Source of the DNA: Azospirillum brasilense
GTDB taxonomy: Bacteria > Pseudomonadota > Alphaproteobacteria > Azospirillales > Azospirillaceae
DNA length: 64,000 nt
Direction: 5' to 3'
Assembly: GCF_008365405.1 (NCBI RefSeq)
Contig: NZ_QOKV01000006.1
Location: forward strand, 62,001 to 126,000
In this document: piece after piece, positions 1-8,454 of the stretch
How the letters are laid out: every line of letters begins with the position of its first letter
Position numbering within the stretch: position 1 is the first letter of the stretch
Program-made: the position numbers and the translations under genes
The notes under the pieces: model-generated
Database searches by the model: none
What the model was told of the DNA's origin: nothing
What the model saw: the letters and a program-made list of their open reading frames with translations, nothing else

Positions 1-1
1 C

Positions 2-70
2 ATCAGCGCCGAACCGGCCGACACGTCCGCCACCACCTCCATCACCACCTCCACGGCACCCCCCGCATGA
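2..70 (+). CDS. 3' end of an upstream gene, possibly acpS
   Basis: An open frame enters from the left edge and stops at TGA 68-70. It gives about 22 residues that are rich in Ala, Thr, Ser and Pro. The stop overlaps the lepB start in an ATGA arrangement, which implies translational coupling. In many alphaproteobacteria acpS lies directly upstream of lepB, so this may be the tail of holo-ACP synthase. The visible residues are low-complexity and carry no motif, so the identity is inferred from gene order only. Confidence 0.4.
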   Translation: MSAEPADTSATTSITTSTAPPA

Positions 71-837
71 CCATGAACAGAGAGACCGCCTTGACCGGCA
101 AAACCAAAGAGACAGGCGGCTTTGCCGAGACGGTGAAGACGGTCTTCTACGCGGTCATCATCGCCTTCGGCGTGCGGACCTTCGCCTTCGAGCCCTTCAA
201 CATCCCGTCCGGGTCGATGATCCCGACGCTGCTGATCGGCGACTACCTGTTCGTGTCCAAATTCTCCTATGGATACAGCAAGTACACGGTCGGCTTCGGT
301 CTGCCGCTGTTCGAAGGCCGCATCATGGGTCACGCGCCGGAGCGCGGCGACGTCGCCGTCTTCAAACTGCCGCGCGACAACAAGACCGACTACATCAAGC
401 GCGTCATCGGTCTGCCGGGCGACACCGTTCAGGTGACCGGCGGCGTGCTGCACATCAACGGCCAGCCGGTGAAGCGCGAGCGGATCGAGGACTATGTGTC
501 CCGCGACGCGCTGGGCCGCGAGGTCCGCATCGCGCAATATGTCGAAACATTGCCGGGCGGGCGCAACCACCGCATCATCGAGGAGTCGGACAACGGTCCG
601 CTCGACAACACCCCAGCCTTCAAGGTTCCGGCGAACCACCTGTTCATGATGGGCGACAACCGCGACAACTCGCTGGACAGCCGCGTCCCGTCGCAGGTGG
701 GGTATGTCCCGATGGAGAATCTGGTCGGGCGCGCCGAATTCCTGTTCTTCTCATTGGAGGACGGGACGCGCTTCTTCGAAGTGTGGCGCTGGCCGGCGGA
801 CCTGCGGTTCAGCCGCCTGTTCAACGCCGTGAAGTGA
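67..837 (+). CDS. lepB: Signal peptidase I
   Basis: This is the inner-membrane serine/lysine protease that removes signal peptides from exported proteins. An N-terminal membrane segment (about residues 24-42) is followed by the catalytic Ser50 in PSGSMIPT and the catalytic Lys111 in DYIKRVIGLPGD. The family box GDNRDNSLDSR lies near the C-terminus. The length of 256 aa is typical for proteobacterial type I enzymes. The start at 67 overlaps the previous stop (ATGA); a second Met two codons later is an alternative. It begins a lepB-rnc-era cluster. Confidence 0.97.
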   Translation: MTMNRETALTGKTKETGGFAETVKTVFYAVIIAFGVRTFAFEPFNIPSGSMIPTLLIGDYLFVSKFSYGYSKYTVGFGLPLFEGRIMGHAPERGDVAVFKLPRDNKTDYIKRVIGLPGDTVQVTGGVLHINGQPVKRERIEDYVSRDALGREVRIAQYVETLPGGRNHRIIEESDNGPLDNTPAFKVPANHLFMMGDNRDNSLDSRVPSQVGYVPMENLVGRAEFLFFSLEDGTRFFEVWRWPADLRFSRLFNAVK

Positions 838-857
838 GCCCCGCACAGCACCGGGGC
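838..857 (+). other. Small hairpin between lepB and rnc
   Basis: GCCCCG (838-843) can pair with CGGGGC (852-857) across an 8-nt loop, right after the lepB stop and 17 nt before the GTG start of rnc. There is no U-run. In E. coli, RNase III cleaves a stem-loop in its own leader to autoregulate. This hairpin is much shorter, so that role is only a possibility. Confidence 0.35.
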
Positions 858-874
858 GTGGAGACCGTATTATT

Positions 875-1651
875 GTGAGCCCTGAAGAACGGGGGACCCC
901 CATGGCGTCCGACGCGGACGTGAGCGCCGATTCCGCCGACCTTGCGGAACTGGCCGCGGCCATCGGCCATCGCTTCGCCGACCCGCAACGGCTGGCCGAC
1001 GCGGTCACCCACCCCAGCCTGATGGGGCTGGAGCGCAACGTCCGCGGCGGACGGCCCGAGCAGGGGCCCGGACTCGCCTACGAGCGGCTGGAGTTCCTGG
1101 GCGACCGGGTGCTCGGCCTCGTCATCGCCGAATGGCTTCTGGAACGCTTCCCCAGCGAACGCGAGGGCGCGCTCGCCAAGCGGCACGTCTCGCTGGTCCG
1201 GCGGGAGGCGCTGAGCCGCGTCGCCGACGCGCTGCGGCTGGGGCGCTACCTGCGCCTGTCCCCGTCGGAGGCGCAGGGCGGCGGGCGCAGCAACACCACC
1301 ATCCTGGCCGACGCCTGCGAGGCGGTGATCGGGGCGCTCTATCTGGACGGCGGCATGGACAAGGCGCGGGACTTCATCCGCTCCGCCTGGGCCGGGCAGA
1401 TCGACCGCGCGGAGCCGCCGCCGCTGGACTCCAAGACGGCGTTGCAGGAATGGGCGCAAGGCAACGGGCGGCCCCTTCCCACCTATGAACTGATCGAGCA
1501 GAGCGGCCCGGCGCACGAGCCGGTGTTCCGCATCGCGGTCCGGCTGAAGGGCATGGAGCCGGTGACGGCCACCGGCCCGTCCAAGCGGGTCGCCGAACGG
1601 AAAGCGGCCAGCGCCTTGCTGCGCCAATTGGGAGTGCAGGTCGATGACTGA
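875..1651 (+). CDS. rnc: Ribonuclease III
   Basis: This endonuclease cuts double-stranded RNA in rRNA maturation and mRNA turnover. The N-terminal RNase III domain shows the metal-binding signature ERLEFLGD and the second acidic helix ADACEAVIGALY. A C-terminal double-stranded RNA binding domain begins near PLDSKTALQEW and ends with SKRVAERKAAS. GTG 875 is the upstream start. ATG 902, behind a GGGGGA stretch, is an equally good start and would shorten the protein by 9 residues. The 3' end overlaps era by 8 bp, so the two are probably translationally coupled. Confidence 0.96.
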   Translation: MSPEERGTPMASDADVSADSADLAELAAAIGHRFADPQRLADAVTHPSLMGLERNVRGGRPEQGPGLAYERLEFLGDRVLGLVIAEWLLERFPSEREGALAKRHVSLVRREALSRVADALRLGRYLRLSPSEAQGGGRSNTTILADACEAVIGALYLDGGMDKARDFIRSAWAGQIDRAEPPPLDSKTALQEWAQGNGRPLPTYELIEQSGPAHEPVFRIAVRLKGMEPVTATGPSKRVAERKAASALLRQLGVQVDD

Positions 1652-2675
1652 CGGCCGCGACAAGTTTGAAGACGACGATTTCGACGATAAGGACGAGGGC
1701 GTGAGCGAGAGCGTGGACGCTGATCTTGAAGAGGGCGGCCCGGAAGAGGGCGCCGAAGAGGCTGCCTATGTGCCGGAGAATCCGCGCTGCGGTTTCGTTG
1801 CCCTGGTCGGCGCGCCGAACGCCGGCAAGTCCACTCTGCTGAACGCGATGGTCGGCTCCAAGGTGTCGATCGTCAGCTCCAAGGTGCAGACCACCCGCAC
1901 GCGCGTGCTCGGCATCACCATCGCCGGCGACAGCCAGATCATCTTCGTGGACACCCCCGGCATCTTCAAGCCGAAACGTCGTCTGGACCGTGCCATGGTG
2001 GCGGCGGCCTGGCAGGGGGCGGAGGATGCCGATCTCGTCGGACTGCTGTTCGACGTGTCGCGCCGCGGCATCGACCAGGACACGCAGGGCATCATCGCCC
2101 GGCTGAAGGAGCAGGGGCGCAAGGCCATCCTGATCCTGAACAAGATCGACCTCGTGCCGCGCGAGAAGCTGCTCGGCCTTGCCGACAGCTTCAACCAGGA
2201 AGGCATCTTCACCGACATCTTCATGCTGTCCGCCTCGACGGGCGACGGGGTGGAGCATCTGCGCGGCTTCCTGGCCGCCCGCATGCCGGAAGGCCCCTGG
2301 CACTACCCGGAGGACCAGATCTCCGACATGCCGATGCGCCTCCTGGCGGCGGAGATCACCCGCGAGAAGCTGTTCCAGCAGCTTCACCAGGAACTCCCCT
2401 ATTCGGCGACGGTCGAGACCGAGCAGTGGGAAGAGTTCGAGAACGGGTCGGTCAAGATCTCCCAGGTCGTGTATGTCCAGCGCGACAGCCAGAAGGCCAT
2501 CGTGCTCGGCAAGCAGGGCACCCGGATCAAGGCGCTGGGGCAGGCCGCCCGCACCGAGCTTGAGGAGATGCTGGAGCAGCGCGTCCACCTGATGCTGTTC
2601 GTCAAGGTGCGCGAGGACTGGGAGAACGATCCGGAGCGCTACGAGGCCTGGAACCTCGACTTCGGCGCGTCCTAA
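1644..2675 (+). CDS. era: GTPase Era
   Basis: Era is an essential GTPase that binds 16S rRNA and assists 30S subunit assembly. G1 is at residues 57-64 (GAPNAGKS), G3 at 103-106 (DTPG), G4 at 166-169 (NKID) and G5 is the later SAS. The C-terminal KH RNA-binding domain includes IVLGKQGTRIK. At 343 aa it is longer than the usual ~300 because the first ~45 residues form an acidic tail rich in Asp and Glu ahead of the G domain. It starts inside the end of rnc (ATGACTGA overlap). Confidence 0.96.
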   Translation: MTDGRDKFEDDDFDDKDEGVSESVDADLEEGGPEEGAEEAAYVPENPRCGFVALVGAPNAGKSTLLNAMVGSKVSIVSSKVQTTRTRVLGITIAGDSQIIFVDTPGIFKPKRRLDRAMVAAAWQGAEDADLVGLLFDVSRRGIDQDTQGIIARLKEQGRKAILILNKIDLVPREKLLGLADSFNQEGIFTDIFMLSASTGDGVEHLRGFLAARMPEGPWHYPEDQISDMPMRLLAAEITREKLFQQLHQELPYSATVETEQWEEFENGSVKISQVVYVQRDSQKAIVLGKQGTRIKALGQAARTELEEMLEQRVHLMLFVKVREDWENDPERYEAWNLDFGAS

Positions 2676-2688
2676 AGCACCGGTCTGG

Positions 2689-2747
2689 GTATAGGCGTGG
2701 GCGGACGGTCCCCCATATAGAGGGGCGATCGTCCCCTATACGGACCG
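2689..2747 (+). promoter_or_regulatory. Compound hairpin in the ycjX leader
   Basis: The outer arms CGGTCC (2706-2711) and GGACCG (2742-2747) enclose inner arms TATAG (2716-2720) / CTATA (2736-2740) and GGG (2722-2724) / CCC (2733-2735). The structure ends 7 nt before the GTG start of the YcjX-like gene. An upstream GTATAGG (2689-2695) can instead pair with CCTATAC (2735-2741), so two exclusive folds are possible. No U-run follows. A role in controlling translation or as a protein-binding site is inferred from position only. Confidence 0.4.
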
Positions 2748-2754
2748 GCTGACC

Positions 2755-4170
2755 GTGCGCGTGCCCATTTTCAACGACTTGTACGACGCCGGCTCGCGCC
2801 TGTTGGGGCGAGCCGGCGATCTCGTTTCCGGCGGCATCCTGGAACAGGACGTCCGTCTTGGCGTCACCGGGCTGCGGCGGGCCGGCAAGACCGTGTTCGT
2901 CACCTCGCTGGTCGACAACCTGCTGAAGGCCGGGCGGCTTCCCTTCCTCGACGTGGTGTCCTCCGGCCGCTTCCAGGCCTCGCGCCTGCGTCCGCAGCCC
3001 GACGCCCAGGTTCCCCGCTTCGAGGTCGAGCAACGGCTGGCCGAACTGACCGGGCCGGCGCCGCATTGGCCGACCGAGACGCGCGGCATCAGCCAGCTCC
3101 GCCTGTCCATGCGCTACCGCCCGAACGCGATGCTGAAGCGCACGGTGCAGCCGGTCGCCACGCTGAATCTCGATATCGTCGACTATCCCGGCGAATGGCT
3201 GCTCGACCTGCCGCTGCTGCACCAGTCCTTCGCGGAATGGAGCGCTCTGACCCTGGAGCTGGCCGGGCGGGCGCCGCGCGACGAGCTGTCGGTGTCCTGG
3301 CGCGGCTGGCTCGCCACCCTCGACACGGCGGCGCCGGCGGAGGAGGAGCAGGCGCGGCGCGGGGCGGCGCTGTTCACCGATTACCTGCACGCCTGCCGCC
3401 GCTCCGACAATCTGCTGAGCCTGATCCAGCCGGGGCGCTTCGTCGAGCCGGGCGACATGGCCAACGCGCCGCTGCTGACCTTCTGCCCGCTGCCGGGCGA
3501 AAGACCGCGCACCCGCGGCAGCCTGTGGGCGCTGATGGAGGACCGCTACGAGGCGTACAAGTCCAAGGTCGTCCGCCGCTTCTTCGCCGAGCATTTCGCC
3601 CGGCTCGACCGGCAGATCGTCCTGATCGACGTGCTGGGGGCGCTGAACTCCGGCCCGGCGGGTATGGCGGACATGAAGCGCGCCCTGGAGTTGAGCCTGG
3701 AGCCCTTCCGCCACGGGTCGAGCAGTTGGCTGGACTGGCTGCTGGGCCGGAAGATCGACCGGGTGCTGTTCGCGGCGACCAAGGCCGACCATGTCGCCTC
3801 GCACCAGCACAACAGCCTGCGCCATCTGCTGGACCGGCTGGTGTCTGACGCCCGCGCCGGCATCCGGTTCGAAGGGGCGCAGGTGGAGACGATGGCCATC
3901 GCCGCCCTGAAATCCACCGAGACGGTGGTGACCGAGCATGAGGGGCGGCAGTTGCGCTGCGTGCGCGGCGTGCCGCTCGGGCGCGACCGCCCGACCGTGC
4001 TGTTCCCCGGCGAGATCCCCGAGGACGCCGACTTCCCGCCGGGGCAGGAGCGGCCCTACAACTTCATGGCCTTCCAGCCGCCCGCCGACCTCGCCCGCGA
4101 GGCGCGCGGCCTGCCGCACATCCGGCTGGATCAGGCCATGCAGTTCCTGCTGGGGGATTATTTGGAATGA
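2755..4170 (+). CDS. ycjX: YcjX-family P-loop NTPase
   Basis: This is a DUF463/YcjX-family GTPase-like protein of 471 aa, the family's usual size. The Walker A motif GLRRAGKT is at residues 39-46, and the family block VDYPGEWLLDLPLL follows. E. coli YcjX is a stress-linked protein encoded next to YcjF; its biochemical role is not settled. The GTG start gives MRVPIFNDLY. The stop overlaps the next gene by 4 bp (ATGA), so the pair is coupled. It takes the position where recO often follows era in related genomes. Confidence 0.85.
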   Translation: MRVPIFNDLYDAGSRLLGRAGDLVSGGILEQDVRLGVTGLRRAGKTVFVTSLVDNLLKAGRLPFLDVVSSGRFQASRLRPQPDAQVPRFEVEQRLAELTGPAPHWPTETRGISQLRLSMRYRPNAMLKRTVQPVATLNLDIVDYPGEWLLDLPLLHQSFAEWSALTLELAGRAPRDELSVSWRGWLATLDTAAPAEEEQARRGAALFTDYLHACRRSDNLLSLIQPGRFVEPGDMANAPLLTFCPLPGERPRTRGSLWALMEDRYEAYKSKVVRRFFAEHFARLDRQIVLIDVLGALNSGPAGMADMKRALELSLEPFRHGSSSWLDWLLGRKIDRVLFAATKADHVASHQHNSLRHLLDRLVSDARAGIRFEGAQVETMAIAALKSTETVVTEHEGRQLRCVRGVPLGRDRPTVLFPGEIPEDADFPPGQERPYNFMAFQPPADLAREARGLPHIRLDQAMQFLLGDYLE

Positions 4171-5195
4171 GCGAGCGCACCCGCGACCGCCACTGGGTCC
4201 CGCCGATGGAACTGGACCCCGCCCGCGCCGCCGCCGTCCCCGCGGCGGAGGAGGAGGCGATCATCGCCGGCCCCCTGGCCGGTTCGGCGGCGGAGCGCCT
4301 CCCCGCGCTGCTGGCGGAGGACCGGCCGCGAAGCCGGCTTGGCCGCTGGTTGGCCGGCTCGGTCGCCGCGCTGGTGCTGATCGCGCTGGGCTTCGACACC
4401 TGGGACCTGTTCAACCGAGCCTTCGCCACCAGCGCCGCGCTGGGCGTCCTGGTGGCCGCCGCCGTGACCGTGGCCGGCGGGGCGGCAGTGGCGATGCTGC
4501 TGCGCGAGTTGCGCGCGCTGCGCCGCCTGCGCAAGATCGAGGAGCTGCGTGGCGAGGCCGGTCGCCTGTCCACGGAGATTGTGACGCAGGCCGGCGAGCC
4601 GGGCCACGCCGAGCGTTTCGCCGGATCGCTGACCCGCCTCTATGAGGGCCGCGCCGATCTGGCGTCCTCGCTGGAGCGGGTGCGCGACCATGTGACCGAC
4701 GCCCACGACGATGCGGAGATTCTCCGCCTGCTCGACCGCGAGGTGATGGGGCCGCTGGACCGCCGCGCCTACCAGACCGTCCTGCGCGCCTCCCGTGACA
4801 CGGCGGTGGCGACGGCGCTCAGCCCGGCGGCGGTCGTCGACCTTGCCGTGGTGCTATGGCGGAACCTGAAGCTGGTGCGGGAGATCGCGGCGCTCTACGG
4901 CGCGCGGCCCGGCTATGTCGGGTCGCTGCGGCTGTTGCGGCGGATGCTCGCCAACCTCGCGGTGGCCGGGGTGGCGGAAAGCGCCCACCACGTTGCCGTC
5001 GAGGCGCTGGGCGGCTCCATCGCCGCGGCCATCTCCACCCGCATGGGGCAGGGGGTGATCAACGGTCTGCTGACCGCGCGGGTCGGGCTGACCGCGATGC
5101 ATCTGTGCCGCCCCATCGCCTTCGGGCCGGACAACCGCCCCAGCATGGGTCAGATCCGCAAGGAGCTGCTGTCGCTGCCGAAGCAGGTGTTGTAG
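4167..5195 (+). CDS. ycjF: YcjF-like inner membrane protein (DUF697 family)
   Basis: This 342-aa membrane protein is the usual neighbour of YcjX. A charged N-terminus of ~65 residues precedes two adjacent membrane segments (about residues 66-110). The C-terminal half contains the conserved region VDLAVVLWRNLKLVREIAALYGARPGYVGSL, which is typical of the family. It overlaps ycjX by 4 bp. Its function is unknown; partnership with YcjX is inferred from conserved gene pairing. Confidence 0.8.
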   Translation: MSERTRDRHWVPPMELDPARAAAVPAAEEEAIIAGPLAGSAAERLPALLAEDRPRSRLGRWLAGSVAALVLIALGFDTWDLFNRAFATSAALGVLVAAAVTVAGGAAVAMLLRELRALRRLRKIEELRGEAGRLSTEIVTQAGEPGHAERFAGSLTRLYEGRADLASSLERVRDHVTDAHDDAEILRLLDREVMGPLDRRAYQTVLRASRDTAVATALSPAAVVDLAVVLWRNLKLVREIAALYGARPGYVGSLRLLRRMLANLAVAGVAESAHHVAVEALGGSIAAAISTRMGQGVINGLLTARVGLTAMHLCRPIAFGPDNRPSMGQIRKELLSLPKQVL

Positions 5196-5199
5196 CCGG

Positions 5200-6684
5200 T
5201 CAGGCCTTCGGAATGGGCAGGCCGTGCCGGGGATGGGCGCGGTCGTGGATCAGGGCGCGGTCGCGGATCATCGGCCAGACGATGCGGCGCAGGAACCGGT
5301 GATCCTGCGCCCGGTCCACCTCGGCGGCGGCGTGGCGTTCGGCCAGCGGCAGCAGGTCGGGCAGCAGTCCGGCGACGCCGCCCCAGTGACCGCCCGACAT
5401 CACCTCCGTGTGCAGGACCCCGTCACGCAAGATGTGGAAGGGCAGGCCGGAGGCGACCCAGGCATCGACGGCTGCCTTTCCGTCGGCGGACGGCAGGGCA
5501 TCCCAATCCCGGCAGAGGAAGCGCGCCGCCGTGGGATCGTCGGCGGCGGTCAGACGCCAATAGGGAGCACCGGTCGGCGCGTCCGAGGCCACCGCCACGA
5601 GGTCCGCCCCCGCCCCGGCCAGTTCGGCCAACCGGTCCGCGGCAAGACTGCCGTCATGGTAAACCCGGCAGACCCAGCCTGGATGCAGCGCCACGGTGTG
5701 CCGCAGAATGTCCGCCGGGTCGTTGGCGCCGACGGGTTGGCCGTTCCACAGGCTGAAGGCGATGACGTTGTGCCGCCGCTGCTCCGCCCCGCGCGGCTGA
5801 GCGGGCAGCGGCGGCAGGGCAGGAGTCGTGCCCATGGCCGCCCGGTCCTTCAGGTCCAGCGCGCGTTCACCCCAAGCGGCGGCCTCGTCCTCCCGACCGA
5901 GAAGGGCGAGGGCGACGACCAACCGGTCGATGGCGTCGAGATGGCGAGGGTCCAGGCGGGCGGCCCGTTCCAGCGCGCGGGCGGAGTCCTCCAGCCGATC
6001 CACGCCCCCCAGCGCGACCCCCAGATTGAAGGCGGCGGAGGGGAAGTCCGGCGTGATGGCCAGGGCGTTGCGGTAGGCGAGGGTGGAGTCCTCCCGCAGT
6101 CCCATGGCGAACAGGGCGTTGCCGTAGAGAAAGGCGACGTCGGCGTCCAGCGGCAGCAGTTCCGCGGCCCGGGCCAGCGGGCGAAGGGATTCGGTACCGC
6201 GCCCTTGCTCCACCAGAAGGCGCCCTTCCTCGTGTCGCAGCGCGCCCAAGCGTTCCACGGCGATGGCGAGGGTGGGGGCGGACGTGACGGCGCGCTCCAG
6301 GGCGCTGATGGCTCCGGCGAAGCGGCCCAGGCTGCGCAGGGCGTTTGCCATGTCGGTCCAGGCTTCCGCGAAATCGGGCTGGAGGGCGACGGCACGCCGG
6401 TAGTCCTCCACCGCGACCTCCGGTTGCCCGGAGGAGCGCCGGATGTTGCCGCTGTTGGCGTGCATGTCCGCCGCCTCGGGCCGCTGGGCGATGGCGCGGT
6501 CGATGAGTTGCAGAGCGAGCGCCTGCTCCCCCACCTGACCGGCCAGAACGCCAAGGAAATGCAGGGCGTCCGGCTGATCCGGGTCCACATCCAGGATGCG
6601 GTTGTAGAGCTGCTGGGCCTCGGCCAGCCGGCCGGCCAGATGGTGGTCCAGGGCGAGCGTCAGCGCTTCCGCGATCGTAGCCAT
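5200..6684 (-). CDS. TPR-repeat protein with uncharacterised C-terminal domain
   Basis: The protein of about 494 aa has several tetratricopeptide repeats in its first ~275 residues, for example AEAWTDMANALRSLGRF. The C-terminal ~190 residues (from RRHNVIAFSLWNG) resemble the sugar-nucleotide-binding part of DXD-type glycosyltransferases in general layout, but I see no clear catalytic signature. The start is placed at ATG 6684 (MATIAEALTLALDHH), which matches the normal beginning of such TPR proteins. An upstream in-frame ATG at 6720 would add 12 residues. Glycan or surface-protein modification is a guess from the nearby GT2 gene. Confidence 0.6.
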   Translation of the reverse strand: MATIAEALTLALDHHLAGRLAEAQQLYNRILDVDPDQPDALHFLGVLAGQVGEQALALQLIDRAIAQRPEAADMHANSGNIRRSSGQPEVAVEDYRRAVALQPDFAEAWTDMANALRSLGRFAGAISALERAVTSAPTLAIAVERLGALRHEEGRLLVEQGRGTESLRPLARAAELLPLDADVAFLYGNALFAMGLREDSTLAYRNALAITPDFPSAAFNLGVALGGVDRLEDSARALERAARLDPRHLDAIDRLVVALALLGREDEAAAWGERALDLKDRAAMGTTPALPPLPAQPRGAEQRRHNVIAFSLWNGQPVGANDPADILRHTVALHPGWVCRVYHDGSLAADRLAELAGAGADLVAVASDAPTGAPYWRLTAADDPTAARFLCRDWDALPSADGKAAVDAWVASGLPFHILRDGVLHTEVMSGGHWGGVAGLLPDLLPLAERHAAAEVDRAQDHRFLRRIVWPMIRDRALIHDRAHPRHGLPIPKA

Positions 6685-6843
6685 GCATACAGGCATAAGC
6701 ACCCTGGTGCCCCTCCGCAAGCGTCATGGCTGTGAGAAGGGTAGGCGATGGCCCCAATGGTCCTGGAATGCGAAGCTTTGGTGCCGGAAACAGCCTTCGG
6801 GATTTCATCCTTTGGCATAGCCGGAAAAAAGGTGAACGAACCC

Positions 6844-6872
6844 TTTACAATGCACGAGTGCGGCTGCAATAT
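6844..6872 (+). promoter_or_regulatory. Possible sigma-70 type promoter for the FlaG-like gene
   Basis: TTTACA (6844-6849) is followed after 17 bp by CAATAT (6867-6872), in an unusually AT-rich patch 35 bp ahead of ATG 6907. The -10 match is weak. I looked for a flagellar sigma-54 GG-N10-GC element here and did not find one. Confidence 0.3.
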
Positions 6873-6906
6873 ATGAGCTGTATTGTCCAATCAACGGTGT
6901 AATGTC

Positions 6907-7464
6907 ATGAACGTGGCCATCGCCACCGCAACGGCTGCAAGGCCGTTGGCCTTCATGACGGCCCGCAACAGCGACGCTGTTGAAACCGGGGCCGACACCG
7001 GGACTCCGCCCGCGAAGGACCCCGTGACCGGGCAGTCCGAACCTCTCTCCGGGCGTTACACGAAGACCGCGTACCGCTATGACGCCGATGCGTCGCGGCT
7101 GGTGCTGCTGTTCCGCAGCCCGGAAGACGGGGCGACCCTCGACCAGATACCGACCGAGGCGGCTCTGCGGCAGTACCGTGAGGCGCAGAAGGACCGGAAA
7201 AGCGGCAAGGCGTCGCTTGAGCTTCTGGTCGGTGGTCCGGACGGGCAGGACCAGCCGAACGGTGCGGGCCAGAGCGGGACCTCCGCCATCGGTTCCCCTG
7301 TGCACCGGTCGGCCTCGGGCCATTCCGGGACCGGCGCGGGCCGCTCCGGACCGTCACAGGGGACTTCCGCGCACACGTCGCCGGTGGTAGCCTCGACACC
7401 GATGGTGGCCCACGCGGCGGCCGCTCCCTCGGCGGGGACTGGTTCCGTCAACGTCGTCATCTGA
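6907..7464 (+). CDS. FlaG-like hypothetical protein
   Basis: The protein is about 185 aa. The only conserved-looking stretch is residues ~55-95, where alternating hydrophobic strands lead into DQIPTEAALRQYREAQK. This resembles the FlaG/DUF4124-like pattern of a beta segment followed by a QIPxE helix. The remaining ~90 residues are rich in Gly, Ser, Pro and Ala and look disordered. ATG 6907 is preferred over TTG 6883. The next gene 53 bp downstream is YjfB-like, which supports a motility role. The FlaG call rests on a short motif and is tentative. Confidence 0.45.
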   Translation: MNVAIATATAARPLAFMTARNSDAVETGADTGTPPAKDPVTGQSEPLSGRYTKTAYRYDADASRLVLLFRSPEDGATLDQIPTEAALRQYREAQKDRKSGKASLELLVGGPDGQDQPNGAGQSGTSAIGSPVHRSASGHSGTGAGRSGPSQGTSAHTSPVVASTPMVAHAAAAPSAGTGSVNVVI

Positions 7465-7517
7465 CTGGCGCGGGCCGTACGGCGTCGGCCGACTGTTTCC
7501 TTTGAAGGCATCCTGCG

Positions 7518-7730
7518 ATGGCTCTCGACATTTCCTCCTCCACCCTGGGTGCCGCGGTCGGCTTGCGGCAGGCGCAGGGACAGATGGACTTCGGCGTGAA
7601 GACGCTGAACCAGACCGCGCAACAGCAGGATCAGGCGATCGCCACATTGCTTCAGGGCGGTTCGGATGGGTCCTCGTCCGGCGGAAACGTCACGGCCACG
7701 CGCGGGCAGAATCTGAACATCGTCGTGTAA
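7518..7730 (+). CDS. YjfB-like putative motility protein
   Basis: This is a 70-aa protein. The family plan is visible: a short N-terminal Ser/Ala segment (LDISSSTLGAAVGLRQAQ), a central amphipathic helix with Gln-rich TAQQQDQAIATLLQ, a Gly/Ser linker and a C-terminal beta-like NLNIVV. B. subtilis YjfB, a small SigD-regulon protein, has the same size and order. Its function is unknown. It lies just downstream of the FlaG-like gene and is probably co-transcribed with it. Confidence 0.55.
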   Translation: MALDISSSTLGAAVGLRQAQGQMDFGVKTLNQTAQQQDQAIATLLQGGSDGSSSGGNVTATRGQNLNIVV

Positions 7731-7775
7731 GCGGCTGATGTGACGGGCTTGATCGCTCAAGCCAAGCCGCGGCCA

Positions 7776-7807
7776 TAAAAAAAGCCCCTCTCGCAAGAGA
7801 GGGGCTT
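7776..7807 (-). terminator. Intrinsic terminator of the clpP-like gene
   Basis: An 11-bp perfect stem (7782-7792 with 7797-7807, sequence AAGCCCCTCTC) closes a GCAA loop. Read on the minus strand it is followed by seven T residues (7777-7783 on the plus strand are A). It lies 20 bp past the stop of the ClpP-family gene. A second hairpin, GGCTTGA/TCAAGCC (7746-7763), sits just after the YjfB-like gene on the other side but lacks a U-run. Confidence 0.9.
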
Positions 7808-7827
7808 CATGCGTTCCGGAGGACCGC

Positions 7828-8454
7828 TTACTTCAGCTCGTCGAAGGTGTCGATGACATGGGTGACGATGCCGTACTCGCGGGCCTCGTCGGCCATCATC
7901 CAGTAGTTCCGGTCGGTGTCCTTGGAAACCTTCTCCACCGGCTGGCCGGTTTCGCGCGCGATGATGCGGTTCAGACGCTCACGCATGCGGATGATTTCCT
8001 TCGCCTCGATGGCGATGTCCGTCGCCCGGCCACCGGTGCCGCCCAGCGGCTGGTGGATCAGGAAGCGGGTGTTCGGCAGGCAGTAGCGGTCTTCCTTATT
8101 CGCGGCCAGGAAGATGTGGCAGCCGGCGCTGGCGACCCAGCCGGTACCCAGCATCCTCACGCGCGGCTTCACGAAGCGGATCATGTCGTGAATGGTGTCG
8201 CCCGCCTCGACGTGGCCGCCGGGGGAGTTCACCACGACCGTGATGTCGTCGTTGCTCTCGTGGGCCAGAGCCAGCAGCTGGGCCGAGACGGCCTGCGCCA
8301 GCTTCATGTCGATCTGCCCGAAGATCAGCACCGTGCGCGCCTTGAACAGGTTCGACTGCACGGCAGCGAACGGCGGCGGGGCGCTTTCCTTCGACTTCTC
8401 GTCCGGCTCCTGCTCGGGCTCGTCGTCGAAGCGGGTGTATCCGTCTTGCGCCAT
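7828..8454 (-). CDS. ClpP-family serine protease
   Basis: This 208-aa member of the Clp protease proteolytic subunit family forms tetradecameric chambers in its relatives and degrades proteins with a Clp ATPase. The catalytic Ser109 lies in WVASAGC (canonical enzymes have ASMG), His134 in FLIHQP, and the third triad region is DTDRNYWM (~179-186). An acidic N-terminal extension of ~30 residues replaces a typical propeptide. The start at ATG 8454 has GGGAG 10-14 nt upstream. No clpX or tig lies nearby, so this is likely a second, stand-alone ClpP paralogue rather than the housekeeping copy. Confidence 0.85.
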   Translation of the reverse strand: MAQDGYTRFDDEPEQEPDEKSKESAPPPFAAVQSNLFKARTVLIFGQIDMKLAQAVSAQLLALAHESNDDITVVVNSPGGHVEAGDTIHDMIRFVKPRVRMLGTGWVASAGCHIFLAANKEDRYCLPNTRFLIHQPLGGTGGRATDIAIEAKEIIRMRERLNRIIARETGQPVEKVSKDTDRNYWMMADEAREYGIVTHVIDTFDELK

